Shown piece by piece: positions 1-10,492 of a stretch of DNA of 64,000 nt. A model generated the notes under the pieces. The model ran no database searches. It was not told the DNA's origin and saw only the letters and a program-made list of their open reading frames with translations. Source of the stretch: Pseudarthrobacter sp. Fe7. Lineage in GTDB: Bacteria; Actinomycetota; Actinomycetes; Actinomycetales; Micrococcaceae. The DNA is taken from contig CP099977.1 in assembly GCA_024372495.1 (NCBI GenBank), forward strand, positions 1,116,001 to 1,180,000, written 5' to 3'. Position numbers and translations under genes: made by a program. How positions within the stretch are numbered: the first letter of the stretch is position 1; each line of letters starts with the position of its first letter.

Positions 1-418
1 TCCCCGCCGATCGCCACGCCCATGAGGAACCGGATGATTGCCAGCTGGATCACGGCGCCGTCGCCGGAGGTTACGAAGAACTGGGCCGCCGAGGCGGCCA
101 GGAACAGGCCCATGTCCACGAGGAACATGGGCTTGCGTCCGAACTTGTCAGTAGCCCAGCCGGCAAGCGGGGAGCCGACAAAGATGCCGGCCAGCGGGCC
201 GGCAGCGATCATGCCCAGCGACAGTGCGTCGAGCCTGCAGATCGGACCGCATGGGTCCGGTGACGGGGCCGATGATTCCGAGGATGTAACCGTCGAGGAA
301 CATCCCGCCGATGAAGACAGCAACAAGCCGCACCATGAAGCGGCGTTTGAATTTGGAGCCTGGTCTCTTTTGATGTGGAGGTGTCGACGGGGGCCGTCGT
401 CCTGGTTGGATTGATCAT
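1..418 (-). CDS. MFS transporter, N-terminal part, cut by window edge
   Basis: N-terminal region of a 12-helix major facilitator permease; the rest lies outside the window. After correction the protein shows a short polar tail, a first membrane segment (MVRLVAVFIGGMFLDGYILG), a second segment, and the loop-2 signature GWATDKFGRKPMF (the G-x-x-x-D-R/K-x-G-R-K motif of sugar/organic-acid porters). The ATG at 418 follows an AAGGGA ribosome site. The frame changes twice, at 357-361 and 232-236, each where AGCCT stands on the plus strand for an expected AGCT; removing one base at each site gives one open frame. The substrate cannot be told. Lying downstream of a dimethylglycine operon, an amine or organic acid is possible, but this is only context. 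Confidence 0.75.
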
Positions 419-789
419 TGAGATTTGTTCCCTTCCGGCTTCAGCGCAAGCCGCTGAAGGCGCCAGAGCGCCGTTTCCTGGGCCCACGGACAGACTTCGG
501 CGTCGTCCCCCGGTGCCGGCGCTCCGTACTGCTTTGATCGATGGTGCTGCCACCTTTGATAGTCATAAACAGTTTTCCTTTAGTGATTTAGCGCTGCCGC
601 ATGGATGCTGACCTCGCTGTGCGGCTGATGCGCGGGCCAGGGCTCCCCTTCGGACCGGCCCTGATGAATTCGTTCGACTGTTCCAAGGCCCTCACGGGCG
701 GAGCGCCGGGGGCGGGAGGAGAATATCCGCCTGAGTTTCGTTCCGTGATGATCAACGACGTTCGCTCTATGCAACAAAATCGTGCGCTA

Positions 790-817
790 GGTCACACTCA
801 ATGTCAAGGGCGTGACC
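790..817. promoter_or_regulatory. Inverted repeat GGTCAC-N16-GTGACC, possible operator
   Basis: Six-base perfect arms at 790-795 and 812-817 lie in the 580-bp stretch between folD and the MFS gene. The stretch holds no convincing ORF. The spacing of the arms would suit a dimeric repressor or a weak hairpin. No regulator can be named. Confidence 0.25.
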
Positions 818-894
818 TGTGAAAGACGAAGTGTGTAAGGGCTCTTGCCTCCTGCTCCGGGCATGCCGAAGGCCCTTCCCGTTGGGATAGTGAG

Positions 895-976
895 CCCGTT
901 TTCCGTAAGCGGTGCTTCGATGAGGAATACCTCCCCAGGTCTTAGGCCCATCGAAGCACCTTTTACGGAAAACGGG
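895..976. repeat. Long near-perfect hairpin downstream of folD
   Basis: Arms of 28 nt at 895-922 and 949-976 pair with only two mismatches around a 26-nt loop. Transcription of the folate operon ends at 1000, so on the minus strand this hairpin lies 24 nt after the folD stop and could terminate transcription or protect the 3' end. It lacks the long U-run of a classical intrinsic terminator, and the arms are much longer than such a terminator needs. A palindromic intergenic repeat of the REP/MITE sort is the alternative. Confidence 0.6.
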
Positions 977-999
977 ACACCCGCTGCGAACGGTGGGCC

Positions 1000-1905
1000 C
1001 TAGCCCGCCGTTTCCAGGACGTGGACACCTGAAGCGCCAGTCAGCAGCGGCACCGGGGACGATTGGCGGCGTGCGGCCTCCACGGTGTGGAGTAGCAGCA
1101 ACGCCGTGGTCACGGAGCCAACGCCCCCTGGAACCGGGGTGAGCGCTGCTGCCGTCCCGTTGACGCTGGCTTCGTCCACATCGCCCACCAGCGAGCCGTC
1201 GGGAAGGACGTTCGTGCCGACGTCGATCACCACCGTCTTGGCAGAGACGTGGTCTCCGGTCAGGAGCCCGACCCTGCCGGCGGCCACCACCACTACGTCG
1301 GCGCCCTTGGTGTGCTTCTCCAGGGGGCCCGATTTCGAATGGCACAGCGTTACCGTGGCATCGCGTCCCAGGAGCAGGAGGGACAGCGGCTTGCCCACCA
1401 CGGCGGAGCGTCCAACGACTACTACATCCTTACCTGCAACGGGAACCTGGTAGTGGTCGAGGATTTCCACGACGGAGCGTGCGGTAGCCGGCGCAAAGGC
1501 CGGTTGCCCGACGGCCAAACGTCCAAGGCTTAGCGGGTTGGCGCCGTCAATGTCCTTGTCCGGGGCGATAAGCCCCACAAGGCCCTCGGTCGGTACCCCT
1601 GGAGGCAGCGGGGCTTGCAGGATAATGCCGTTGACAGAGGGTTCGGCGTCAAGGTCACGCAGCACGCCGGCGAGCACCTGTTCCGTGGCCTCATGGCCAA
1701 GATCGATGATCCGGCAGTCGACTCCGGCGCGTTCAGCTGCCCGCTCGATGGAACGGACGTACCAGCGCGTTGACTCGTCCGCGGTCGCCATGACTACCGC
1801 CAGGAGTGGGCGGTTGCCTTCCAGTTCCAGGGCGCGTACCTGCTCCTGCACCCTGCCCCGGATCAGCGCCGCCAAGGGCTTGCCGGAAAGTGTTTCAGTG
1901 GTCAT
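1000..1905 (-). CDS. folD: FolD-like methylene-THF dehydrogenase lacking the usual catalytic lysine
   Basis: 301 aa, near the usual FolD length. It should oxidise 5,10-methylene-THF to methenyl-THF with NAD(P)+. Visible motifs: PDKDIDG (about 115-121), the dinucleotide-binding GRSAVVGKPL (about 165), and PVPGGVGSVT near the C-terminus where FolD normally has PGGVGPMT. The substrate-site motif that normally reads Y-V-x-x-K is Y-V-R-S-I here (Tyr49, Ile53), so the lysine required for cyclohydrolase activity in FolD/MTHFD is absent. The usual QLPLP is QAPLP and the CTP-R-G segment is also lost. The gene overlaps the upstream cyclohydrolase gene by ATGA. Dehydrogenase-only activity is inferred from the missing lysine and the neighbouring separate cyclohydrolase. 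Confidence 0.85.
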   Translation of the reverse strand: MTTETLSGKPLAALIRGRVQEQVRALELEGNRPLLAVVMATADESTRWYVRSIERAAERAGVDCRIIDLGHEATEQVLAGVLRDLDAEPSVNGIILQAPLPPGVPTEGLVGLIAPDKDIDGANPLSLGRLAVGQPAFAPATARSVVEILDHYQVPVAGKDVVVVGRSAVVGKPLSLLLLGRDATVTLCHSKSGPLEKHTKGADVVVVAAGRVGLLTGDHVSAKTVVIDVGTNVLPDGSLVGDVDEASVNGTAAALTPVPGGVGSVTTALLLLHTVEAARRQSSPVPLLTGASGVHVLETAG

Positions 1906-2524
1906 CCAAGGATCCTTTCCCTGACGCGCGCCGACAGCGCATCCGCCGCCAGAACCACCTTTTCTTCGATGCCGTCAGTCTGCCGGGCAAGCAACGCACG
2001 TGCTTCCGGGTCCTTGACCGCCACCACATTGATGTCGATGTTGACGCGCGCTGTGGTGGCAGCGGCTCGGGCGGCATCGGCTGCGGCGGCAATATCACTG
2101 ATGACGTTGGCGTTGGCGACGTCGAACAGTTCGGTGGCCAGTCCCACCACCCCGGCTGCAAGGGCTACCAAACGGACAGGCGTTTCCGCCGCTGCCACCA
2201 GCGCCGCCTGGATCCCCGCGGCGCGGGAAGCCTTGAGTTCGTCCGATTCCGAGGGGAGCTTGTAGGCGTCGATGACGCCCTGGAAAGCTGCCTCATCCGC
2301 TTCCGCCAGTTCCAGTGCCTGTGCAATGAGCCGGTCGGCCTCCGCGGTAACCCGTTGCACCAGGCCACCGTGCTCTTCGAACTTGGCACCGGTGGTGTAT
2401 CTGGCCACCATGGCCACCAGCGCTGCACCCTGTGCCGCGTGCAGGGCCGCAGCGGCGCCCCCGGCGTCGGCTGTTTCGCTGCCAGCCGGGTGAGGTAGCT
2501 GCTGACTGTTTCTGAGCTGATCAT
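1902..2524 (-). CDS. fchA: FchA-type methenyl-THF cyclohydrolase (FTCD_C family), one frameshift
   Basis: 207 aa after correction. Member of the cyclodeaminase/cyclohydrolase family (FTCD C-terminal domain, FchA), an all-helical fold; it should hydrolyse 5,10-methenyl-THF to 10-formyl-THF. The N-terminus MISSETVSSYLTRLAAKQPT followed by PGGGAAAALHAAQG matches the family's PTPGGGS-like phosphate loop, and KLPSESDE and ARVNIDIN are seen further on. The frame breaks at a C5 run (2458-2462, G5 in the gene); six bases there restore the PGGG motif. The start at 2524 lies four bases after the oxidase stop, and the stop overlaps folD by ATGA, so translation is probably coupled. It likely supplies the cyclohydrolase step missing from the adjacent FolD. 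Confidence 0.8.
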
Positions 2525-2528
2525 GGCA

Positions 2529-5076
<2,548 letters not shown>

Positions 5077-5982
5077 CTAGCGGAACACCACGGTGCTGGT
5101 TTGGTCGAGCAGGACGCGGTGCTGGCAGTGCCAGCGGACGGCGCGGGAAAGGGCGAGCGCCTCGGCGTCCTGCCCCACGGTGGACAGCTGGGACGGGCCG
5201 TAGCTGTGGTCCACGCGGATGACTTCCTGCTCGATGATTGGCCCCTCGTCAAGGTCGGCTGTGACGTAGTGCGCGGTGGCACCCACCAGCTTCACGCCGC
5301 GGTCGTAGGCCTGGTGGTACGGGCGTGCGCCCTTGAACCCCGGGAGGAAGGAGTGGTGGATATTAATGGCGCGCCCCTCCAGCGCCCGGCAGAGATCGTT
5401 GGAGAGCACCTGCATGTACCGGGCCAGGACCACCAGGTCGGCGTTGTATTCGTCCACCAGTTCCAGGAGGCGGCGCTCAGCGTCGGCTTTGGTGTCTGGC
5501 GTCACCGGAACGTGGATGAAGGGCAGCCCGGCGGCCTCTGCCATGGCGCGGTGGGTCTCGTGGTTGGAAACCACCGCGACAAGTTCTCCGCCAAGGGTGC
5601 CGCCCCGCCAGCGGAAGATGAGGTCGTTGAGGCAGTGGCCGAACTTGGACACCATGACCAGGACGCGCTTGGGGGTCTCGTCGTGGAAGCTTGACTTCAT
5701 GTCGAAACGGCTGGCAATGCCGGCGAACTCTTCTTCGAGCATGGCCGGCGTGTAGTTGGGGGTGCCGGAGAACGCGGTACGCAGGTGCAGGGTTTCGCGG
5801 AGGCTGTCGTCGAACTGCTGGTGCTCGTCGATGTTGAAGCCACGCTCGAAGAGGAACGTGGTCACGGCCTGCATGATTCCGGCCTGTTCACGGCAGGACA
5901 GGGTCAGGACGAACTTCTGCGCGTGCTCTTCCTTGAGCGCGGGCAGGGTGGCTGTTGCTGAGGCTGCTTCGATGAGGGTCAT
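5077..5982 (-). CDS. purU: Formyltetrahydrofolate deformylase
   Basis: 301 aa from ATG 5982, preceded by AGGAGGGAC. Hydrolyses 10-formyl-THF to formate and THF, here recycling THF used by dimethylglycine oxidase. An N-terminal ACT domain (about 20-95, FVLTLSCREQAGIMQAVTTF) precedes the formyltransferase-fold catalytic domain with VSNHETHR, the NIHHSFLPGFKGARPYHQAY active-site stretch and a VTADLDEGPIIEQ motif. First gene of the operon purU-dmg-fchA-folD (54 nt before dmg). With fchA and folD it completes the chain methylene-THF, methenyl-THF, formyl-THF, formate plus THF. Confidence 0.95.
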   Translation of the reverse strand: MTLIEAASATATLPALKEEHAQKFVLTLSCREQAGIMQAVTTFLFERGFNIDEHQQFDDSLRETLHLRTAFSGTPNYTPAMLEEEFAGIASRFDMKSSFHDETPKRVLVMVSKFGHCLNDLIFRWRGGTLGGELVAVVSNHETHRAMAEAAGLPFIHVPVTPDTKADAERRLLELVDEYNADLVVLARYMQVLSNDLCRALEGRAINIHHSFLPGFKGARPYHQAYDRGVKLVGATAHYVTADLDEGPIIEQEVIRVDHSYGPSQLSTVGQDAEALALSRAVRWHCQHRVLLDQTSTVVFR

Positions 5983-5997
5983 GTCCCTCCTCCTTCT

Positions 5998-6031
5998 AGA
6001 TATATTCAAAAGCTTCGGACTGATATATTAG
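5998..6031. promoter_or_regulatory. Candidate GntR operators between purU and its regulator
   Basis: Two AT-rich GATATATT cores (5999-6006, and the near-palindrome CTGATATATTAG at 6020-6031) lie in the divergent intergenic region. The same core occurs as a perfect palindrome after the regulator gene (6842-6855). FadR-type GntR proteins bind such short palindromes, so autoregulation and control of purU-dmg-fchA-folD is a reasonable inference. Confidence 0.5.
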
Positions 6032-6105
6032 ATTGGATGTCAGCGTATACTGGTCCCCAGGCGAGGTCAATAGTTTTTCCGGGATCAAGACGAGGGGAAC
6101 TCATC

Positions 6106-6787
6106 GTGGCTTTTGAAGCTTTGGCGGTAACGGACGATGCCGCGAGGAAATCGCTGGCTGACGTCGCCTATGAAAGCATCCGGGACTGGCTCCTCACGCT
6201 GGAAATCAAGCCCGGAGAGTTGCTCAACGATGAACTCCTTGCCAAGAACCTGGGCGTCGGGCGGACGCCGGTGCGCGAGGCCCTGAAGCGTCTGGAGCCT
6301 GGACCGCCTGGTGAAGACTTACCCGCGGCGCGGGACTTTTGCCACCCGCGTGGACGTTACTGACCTTTCGTTCATTTCGGAGATCAGGGCCCAGTTGGAG
6401 CCTCTTGCCGCTGCCCGCGCCGCCCGGGTAGCCTCGCCGGCGGTCCGGGCCGAGCTCCGTGCCACCCTTGAGCAGGTCGAAGCGTTTGATGTGGCTGCCG
6501 CGACGATGACGGAGACGCTGCAGTTGGATGCCCGGGTGCATCAGGGCATCTACGCTGCGGCGGCGAACCCGCATTTGGAGGACATCCTCATCCGCTATGA
6601 CAACCTTGCCACCAGGATCTGGTGCATGGTGATCGACCGGTTGCCGGACCTGTCCCACCATGTCCGCGAACACCTTGACCTGCTGAGGGCCGTCATAGAC
6701 GGCGACGAGGAGCGGGCGGCGGAACTCGCCAAGGTTCACGTGAGCGGATTCGAAAATGCCGTGCGGGAAGCGCTCTTCAAGGCGTAG
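6106..6787 (+). CDS. GntR-family regulator, FCD type, one frameshift
   Basis: 226 aa after correction. N-terminal winged helix (SIRDWLLTLEIKPGELLNDE, then VGRTPVREALKRLELDRLV with the typical TPVREAL recognition helix) followed by an all-helical FCD ligand domain (EIRAQLEPLAAARAA, DARVHQGIYAAAANP, EHLDLLRAVIDGD). The frame breaks at 6296-6300 (AGCCT); AGCT gives KRLELDRLVKTYPRRGTF. The GTG at 6106 follows GAGGGGAAC. Divergent from purU with AT-rich palindromes on both sides, it likely controls the demethylation operon in response to an amine or C1 metabolite. Confidence 0.85.
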
Positions 6788-6841
6788 CCCCTTGGCTTCA
6801 TGGGCGTTGACACGGAATGTGGCCTGGACCATACTCGGATC

Positions 6842-6855
6842 ATTGATATATCAAT
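6842..6855. promoter_or_regulatory. Perfect palindrome ATTGATATATCAAT
   Basis: Fourteen-base perfect palindrome between the GntR gene and the next ORF, sharing the GATATAT core with sites upstream of GntR. Probably a further binding site for that regulator; it could control the small gene at 6913. Confidence 0.5.
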
Positions 6856-6912
6856 CAAATATCAGTGACGAATTCTCATGAGTGGCGATGGCGCCGGAGA
6901 CCGGAGCAAACG

Positions 6913-7188
6913 ATGAATTCCCAGGCAGCCCTTGAAGCCTCATGTGAAACCACTGACCTCGAGTACGTTGAGCAGGGCAGGGGCACGGCGAACAAGGCCC
7001 TCGCCCTTCGCGCTGACTGGGCGCACCTGCCCGGCCGCAAAGTCGAAGTGTGGCTGCGGGGAGAGCAGATGGCCAGCGGTGTGGTGGATCAGGCTGCGGA
7101 GGACGGTTCGGTGCTCTGGATAGCGGCCCAGGGCATCAGCACCAGGCGTATCTTCGACAAGGCATCCGGCTACCAGATCTGGGTGTGA
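6913..7188 (+). CDS. Small conserved-looking protein, function unknown
   Basis: 91 aa from ATG 6913, which has a GGAG site upstream; an in-frame GTG at 6865 would add 16 residues of low-complexity arginine-rich sequence and seems unlikely. The C-terminal two thirds (ALALRADWAHLPGRKVEVWL, SGVVDQAAEDGSVLWIAAQG, RIFDKASGYQIWV) looks like a small beta-barrel domain of the kind that binds nucleic acid or acts as an adaptor, but I do not recognise the family. No signal peptide or membrane segment. It sits just after a palindrome shared with the GntR regulator, so it may belong to that regulon. Confidence 0.55.
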   Translation: MNSQAALEASCETTDLEYVEQGRGTANKALALRADWAHLPGRKVEVWLRGEQMASGVVDQAAEDGSVLWIAAQGISTRRIFDKASGYQIWV

Positions 7189-7378
7189 CCCTTCTTCGCG
7201 CCCTCAATGTTGCCGCCCTAACGCAGTCCGCGGCGGATGTGTCGCCGCAGATGCCGCCTGCCGGTTGGACCGCCCGAGGGCGTTCGGGCAGTTCCAGGAG
7301 TGGTTCACGCTGCACCAGGGCATCTCACGGGAACGGCTGGCCTACTGCCTCCGACGCAGTTCAGGTCCGGGGCCCCAC
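7189..7378 (+). other. Stretch interrupted by the Tn3-like insertion
   Basis: No complete ORF. One frame is peptide-like just before the transposon end (RPRAFGQFQEWFTLHQGISR then ERLAYCLRR), and it ends at the inverted repeat. It may be the remnant of a small gene cut by the insertion, but no continuation is convincing to the right of the element. Confidence 0.3.
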
Positions 7379-7404
7379 GTGTGACTTTCGGCGGTAAATG
7401 GCGG
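7379..7404 (+). repeat. Left terminal inverted repeat
   Basis: Begins GTGTGACTTTCGGCGG and continues to GGTAAATGGCGG. It matches the right end at 25 of 26 positions; similarity fades but continues for about 20 further bases. Confidence 0.75.
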
Positions 7405-7457
7405 TCTTTTTGCGGCGCTATTTGGCGCGTTCCTAGCAATCGGCACCGAGTCGGTCT

Positions 7458-8024
7458 TCAGATGGTGCGCCTTTGGAGCTCGCTGTACACAGTCGTGCGT
7501 GACACCCGGAACAGCTCGGCCAATTCAGCCTGCGTATGCTCGCCGGCGTCGTGCAGGGTAAGAAGATGCTTCCGCTGCGTCTTGGACAATTTTGGCTGCT
7601 TGCCTTTCAGTCGCCCCTTCGCTTGTGCGACCGCCATGCCCTCGCGGGCGCGCGCCCTTATCAGATCCGCCTCAGACTCGGCCACCATTCCCAGGACGTT
7701 GAACAGCAGTCGGACTACCGGGTCAGTCGGATCGTGGCTATTGCCGCCGGGACTAAGCACAACCCCCTTGGCTGTCAGCTCATCGGCAATGTCCCTGGCA
7801 TCAGAAAGTGGGCGCGCCAACCGGTCGAGCTTGGTCACCACGAGCGTATCGCCGGCCCTGCACGCCGCCATCGCTTCACGGAGCCCAGGGCGCACCCGAT
7901 TCGCCCGCGTAAGTCCGTGATCGACATAGATTTGGGACTCCTCTACACCCAGGGCAACGAGGGCATGGCGTTGGGCGGTAAGGTCCTGGTCGTTCGTCGA
8001 GACCCGCGCATAACCGGTCTTCAT
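7458..8024 (-). CDS. tnpR: Serine recombinase, Tn3-family resolvase
   Basis: 188 aa from ATG 8024 (MKTGYARVST), the normal resolvase length; an in-frame upstream ATG at 8042 gives only a short extension. Catalytic serine in YARVSTNDQDL (Ser9), the conserved KLDRLARPLSD and ESEADLIRARAREGMA helices of the catalytic and E-helix regions, and a C-terminal helix-turn-helix (HTQAELAELFRVSRTTVYSE). It would resolve cointegrates at a res site, probably the 230-bp gap upstream. It is the only recombination gene in the element. Confidence 0.9.
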   Translation of the reverse strand: MKTGYARVSTNDQDLTAQRHALVALGVEESQIYVDHGLTRANRVRPGLREAMAACRAGDTLVVTKLDRLARPLSDARDIADELTAKGVVLSPGGNSHDPTDPVVRLLFNVLGMVAESEADLIRARAREGMAVAQAKGRLKGKQPKLSKTQRKHLLTLHDAGEHTQAELAELFRVSRTTVYSELQRRTI

Positions 8025-8252
8025 TCCAGTCTTAAGGAACATGGGTTGCAGTAATCCCCCCGTCACCTTGAATTTAATCGTGCGGGTCTTACGTACACGG
8101 CCTGGGCCAGCAACCGCGCGGAACGTGGCGGGGAACTTCCGCGGTACGGTGATCGACCGGCATACGGGCGCACGTTCGTCATTCGTGACCGAGGATCTGC
8201 GTCGAACGCCCGGCGGCCACTTCTGTCTTCGGTGTCGTGACAGGATCGATGG
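8025..8252. promoter_or_regulatory. Divergent gap, probable res site and promoters
   Basis: Non-coding, relatively AT-rich DNA between the divergently read resolvase and acetyltransferase genes. Tn3 res sites normally lie here. I cannot delimit three resolvase sub-sites by eye. Confidence 0.3.
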
Positions 8253-8732
8253 ATGAACTCGTCGGCGGGACCAAATGTTTATGTGGAGCAGGGAAGTGAG
8301 GCGGCACGGGCCGCGGCCGAAATCTGGGCTCGTGCCACCGCCGCGCGGGACCAGCTTCGCGTTGTTCCCCCGCTCGAAGACAAGTTACCGGGTATTGAAT
8401 CAGCGCTCTCAAAAAGCGGAGCGTTGCTACTTATGGTGCAAAGCGGAAGGCGTCCCGCCGCGTTCTCGATTGTTCTGCCGCATGAGGATGTATCGGAAGT
8501 GCTTTACCTCGCGGTTGACCCGGACGAGTGGGGCAAGGGACTTGCCCGACAGCTCCTTGACTATCTTCGGGCCCATTCGACCAAAACACAGACCCCTATG
8601 GAACTCTGGGTTATCGCCGATAACAGGAGGGCGATTGCCTCCTACGAAAATGCTGGCTGGACTCCCACTTGTGACGTTCAAGTCCGCAATTCAGCAGGTC
8701 GGCCGGAACGCCGCTACATCCTGTTGCCGTGA
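8253..8732 (+). CDS. GNAT-family N-acetyltransferase
   Basis: 159 aa from ATG 8253. Single GNAT domain: beta-4/5 region VLYLAVDPDEWGKGLARQLL carries the acetyl-CoA pyrophosphate loop (Q/R-x-x-G-x-G/A, here EWGKGLA), and ELWVIADNRRAIASYENAGW is the usual C-terminal motif. The substrate is unknown; transposon-borne members often modify drugs or toxins, which is only an analogy here. First of two acetyltransferases in the element, transcribed away from the resolvase. Confidence 0.85.
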   Translation: MNSSAGPNVYVEQGSEAARAAAEIWARATAARDQLRVVPPLEDKLPGIESALSKSGALLLMVQSGRRPAAFSIVLPHEDVSEVLYLAVDPDEWGKGLARQLLDYLRAHSTKTQTPMELWVIADNRRAIASYENAGWTPTCDVQVRNSAGRPERRYILLP

Positions 8733-8804
8733 AGTGATCAGCTAAAGGGCTTTCAAACCCGGCTCTGCCGACGAGGATCCTTTAGCTAGCGGCCGGCAAT
8801 TCAG

Positions 8805-9325
8805 GTGAAGATTGAGTTCATGCAGATGCCCGACTTCAAAACCTACTCGGACGAGGACCACGACGGATTCGTGAATCTGGTCAACGATGTTCACGCCGAG
8901 TTCGGTTACTCCTATGATCCCGTTCTAGATGCCGATCTGGCAGATCCGCCCGCGTTCTATCGTCATATTTGGGTAGCCAGAATGGGGGCATCCGTTGTCG
9001 GCTCCGTAGCGCTTACTTCCGCCAAAGACGGCGTAACAATGCTCAAGCGGATGTACCTTCGCCCCGAGTTTCGTGGCCAGGGATTGGGACGCAACCTGCT
9101 CCGCACGGCGATCGAAACCGCAGTCCGCGAGGGGTGGAAAAAATCGTCCTGGACACCGGTGTGCACCAGCAGGACGCCCAGCGCCTCTATGAGTCCAGAG
9201 GCTTCAGGTTGGACCGCCGAGATGGAGCGTCCATGTACTACTCGAAAGAACTAGGCAAGGTGACTGGGCCTGGATTGACGCGAGCAGAAGTTCGTTACCT
9301 GCCCGCACAAATTGAACCGGAGTAG
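8805..9325 (+). CDS. GNAT-family N-acetyltransferase, one frameshift
   Basis: 173 aa after correction. GNAT core: MLKRMYLRPEFRGQGLGRNL contains the R-G-x-G-x-G acetyl-CoA loop, followed by LDTGVHQQDAQRLYESRGFR, which fits the final GNAT strand and helix. The frame breaks at an A6 run (9138-9143); seven As join the two halves as REGWKKIVLDTGV. GTG 8805 is used as start, with ATG 8820 possible. Unlike the first acetyltransferase it has the typical YESRGF end, so the two are not recent duplicates. Confidence 0.8.
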
Positions 9326-9364
9326 TGAACTGCACGATCAGGGATCCTTCACCGGTGCACGGAG

Positions 9365-9826
9365 CTACCAGCTCTCCAGGATCGCGCGGGCATCGTTTAG
9401 TAGCTCGCGCTGAAGCATGTCGCGACGTTCGGGGAGTTCTTCCCAGTCATCTCGGCCGGCAACTAGGGGGTTGAATACCGCAGGCCGGCCCAAGGCAAAC
9501 CAGGCGAGGCCGAGGATGAGGTCGGCCCCGGTATATGGGTCGAGGATCCCGTCAACGATTTGCTGTAACCAGCGTCGGACTAACATGCGGCGGGCAAGGC
9601 CGTCATCCTCAAAAGGTTTGTCCAACTCATCTCGCACCTGAGACCACAAGTCGTGCGTTCCCTGTGGATCGTTCCGTGGGTATCCAGCCAATTCTCGAAG
9701 CGCGGGAGAATCGTAACCGTCCACAAGTAGATCTGCCGCCATCTCGGAATACTGCTCAGGTGGGATCAAACCAACTTGGTCGCGGAGAAACCGTAGACGC
9801 ACACTCTCGATTTCCTCGGCACTCAT
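9365..9826 (-). CDS. Unknown protein carried by the Tn3-like element
   Basis: 153 aa, acidic, soluble, predicted mostly helical (RMLVRRWLQQIVDGILDPYT, ADLILGLAWFALGRPAVFNP). Similar acidic, tryptophan-containing proteins occur among immunity or antitoxin-like families, but no family can be assigned with confidence. It is convergent with the GNAT gene, 39 nt from its stop. Confidence 0.6.
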   Translation of the reverse strand: MSAEEIESVRLRFLRDQVGLIPPEQYSEMAADLLVDGYDSPALRELAGYPRNDPQGTHDLWSQVRDELDKPFEDDGLARRMLVRRWLQQIVDGILDPYTGADLILGLAWFALGRPAVFNPLVAGRDDWEELPERRDMLQRELLNDARAILESW

Positions 9827-9910
9827 GGATTGACCATAGTCGCCTTGCCGCCCATAGCTTCGGCAGGTGAAGGCGTCCCGGTGACCGATCCTTGACCGGG
9901 CAGGTCTAAG

Positions 9911-10246
9911 TCAGAGCTGAAATTTCACCTCGGCGTTCTCGGATTTGAGTTTCAGCAGAGTGCCTAGATCGAATTGTCCCTCTGAAGGGAAGGCCAGATA
10001 GAGGATCCCTCTGAAAGGGCCATCTGAAAGCGAGTTCATATGGTCAAGTAGCAGGCTCCTGCCATGGCCATCCGTCAGTGTAAATCGCTCATGTGCTGCC
10101 GCGAGGGTGGTGGCGGCCCGGTTCTTGGACGGAATACGCGCCTCTGATCGGAGGCAAATAAGGATATGGGTTTCTGTGGTCTCTACAGTCTGGACCGTGA
10201 GATCCATGCCGCTCTGACTGACAACGGATAATCTGCATGTGAACAT
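9911..10246 (-). CDS. Unknown small protein near the right end of the element
   Basis: 111 aa with alternating beta-strand-like segments (MDLTVQTVETTETHILICLR, RFTLTDGHGRSLLLDHM, FRGILYLAFPSEGQFDLG). No known motif, signal or membrane helix. It lies 170 bp inside the right inverted repeat and is read in the same direction as its unknown neighbour, from which it is 84 bp away. Confidence 0.5.
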   Translation of the reverse strand: MFTCRLSVVSQSGMDLTVQTVETTETHILICLRSEARIPSKNRAATTLAAAHERFTLTDGHGRSLLLDHMNSLSDGPFRGILYLAFPSEGQFDLGTLLKLKSENAEVKFQL

Positions 10247-10415
10247 GGGTGCATCCTACGCACCGAGAATTCATCCAGGAACGGCCCCGTAGATCACTCT
10301 TCCGAGGCTGCCCGAGAGAGCCCAACGTACCCAAATGTCAAAGAAAGACCTCTACACGTGCGGTAGAGGATCCCGTTGCGGGCTGCGCTATGCGACAAAA
10401 AGTGCCGTCAGAAAG

Positions 10416-10441
10416 CCGCCATTTACCGCCGAAGGTCACAC
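10416..10441 (-). repeat. Right terminal inverted repeat
   Basis: Read on the minus strand it begins GTGTGACCTTCGGCGG, differing from the left repeat by one base in 26. It is followed on the plus strand by CCCCAC, the same six bases that precede the left repeat. Confidence 0.75.
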
Positions 10442-10492
10442 CCCCACGACAACAGGGTGATGAGCCCTTCGGGGGAGTGTTCAAAACCAAGA

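Larger units (their letters stand above)
7379..10441. mobile_element. Transposase-less Tn3-like element with resolvase and cargo
   Basis: Both ends carry 26-bp inverted repeats with one mismatch (7379-7404 and 10416-10441) and weaker similarity further inward. The element is flanked directly by the 6-bp direct repeat CCCCAC (7373-7378 and 10442-10447), the mark of a transposition target duplication. Inside are a Tn3-type serine resolvase, two GNAT acetyltransferases and two unknown genes, but no transposase. The interior is visibly less G+C rich than its surroundings. A full transposase elsewhere would have to mobilise it. Confidence 0.7.

Noticed and set aside
8969..9325. Separate ORF for the second half of the second GNAT
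   Set aside because: It is the continuation of 8805-9325 after an A-run frameshift, not a second gene.
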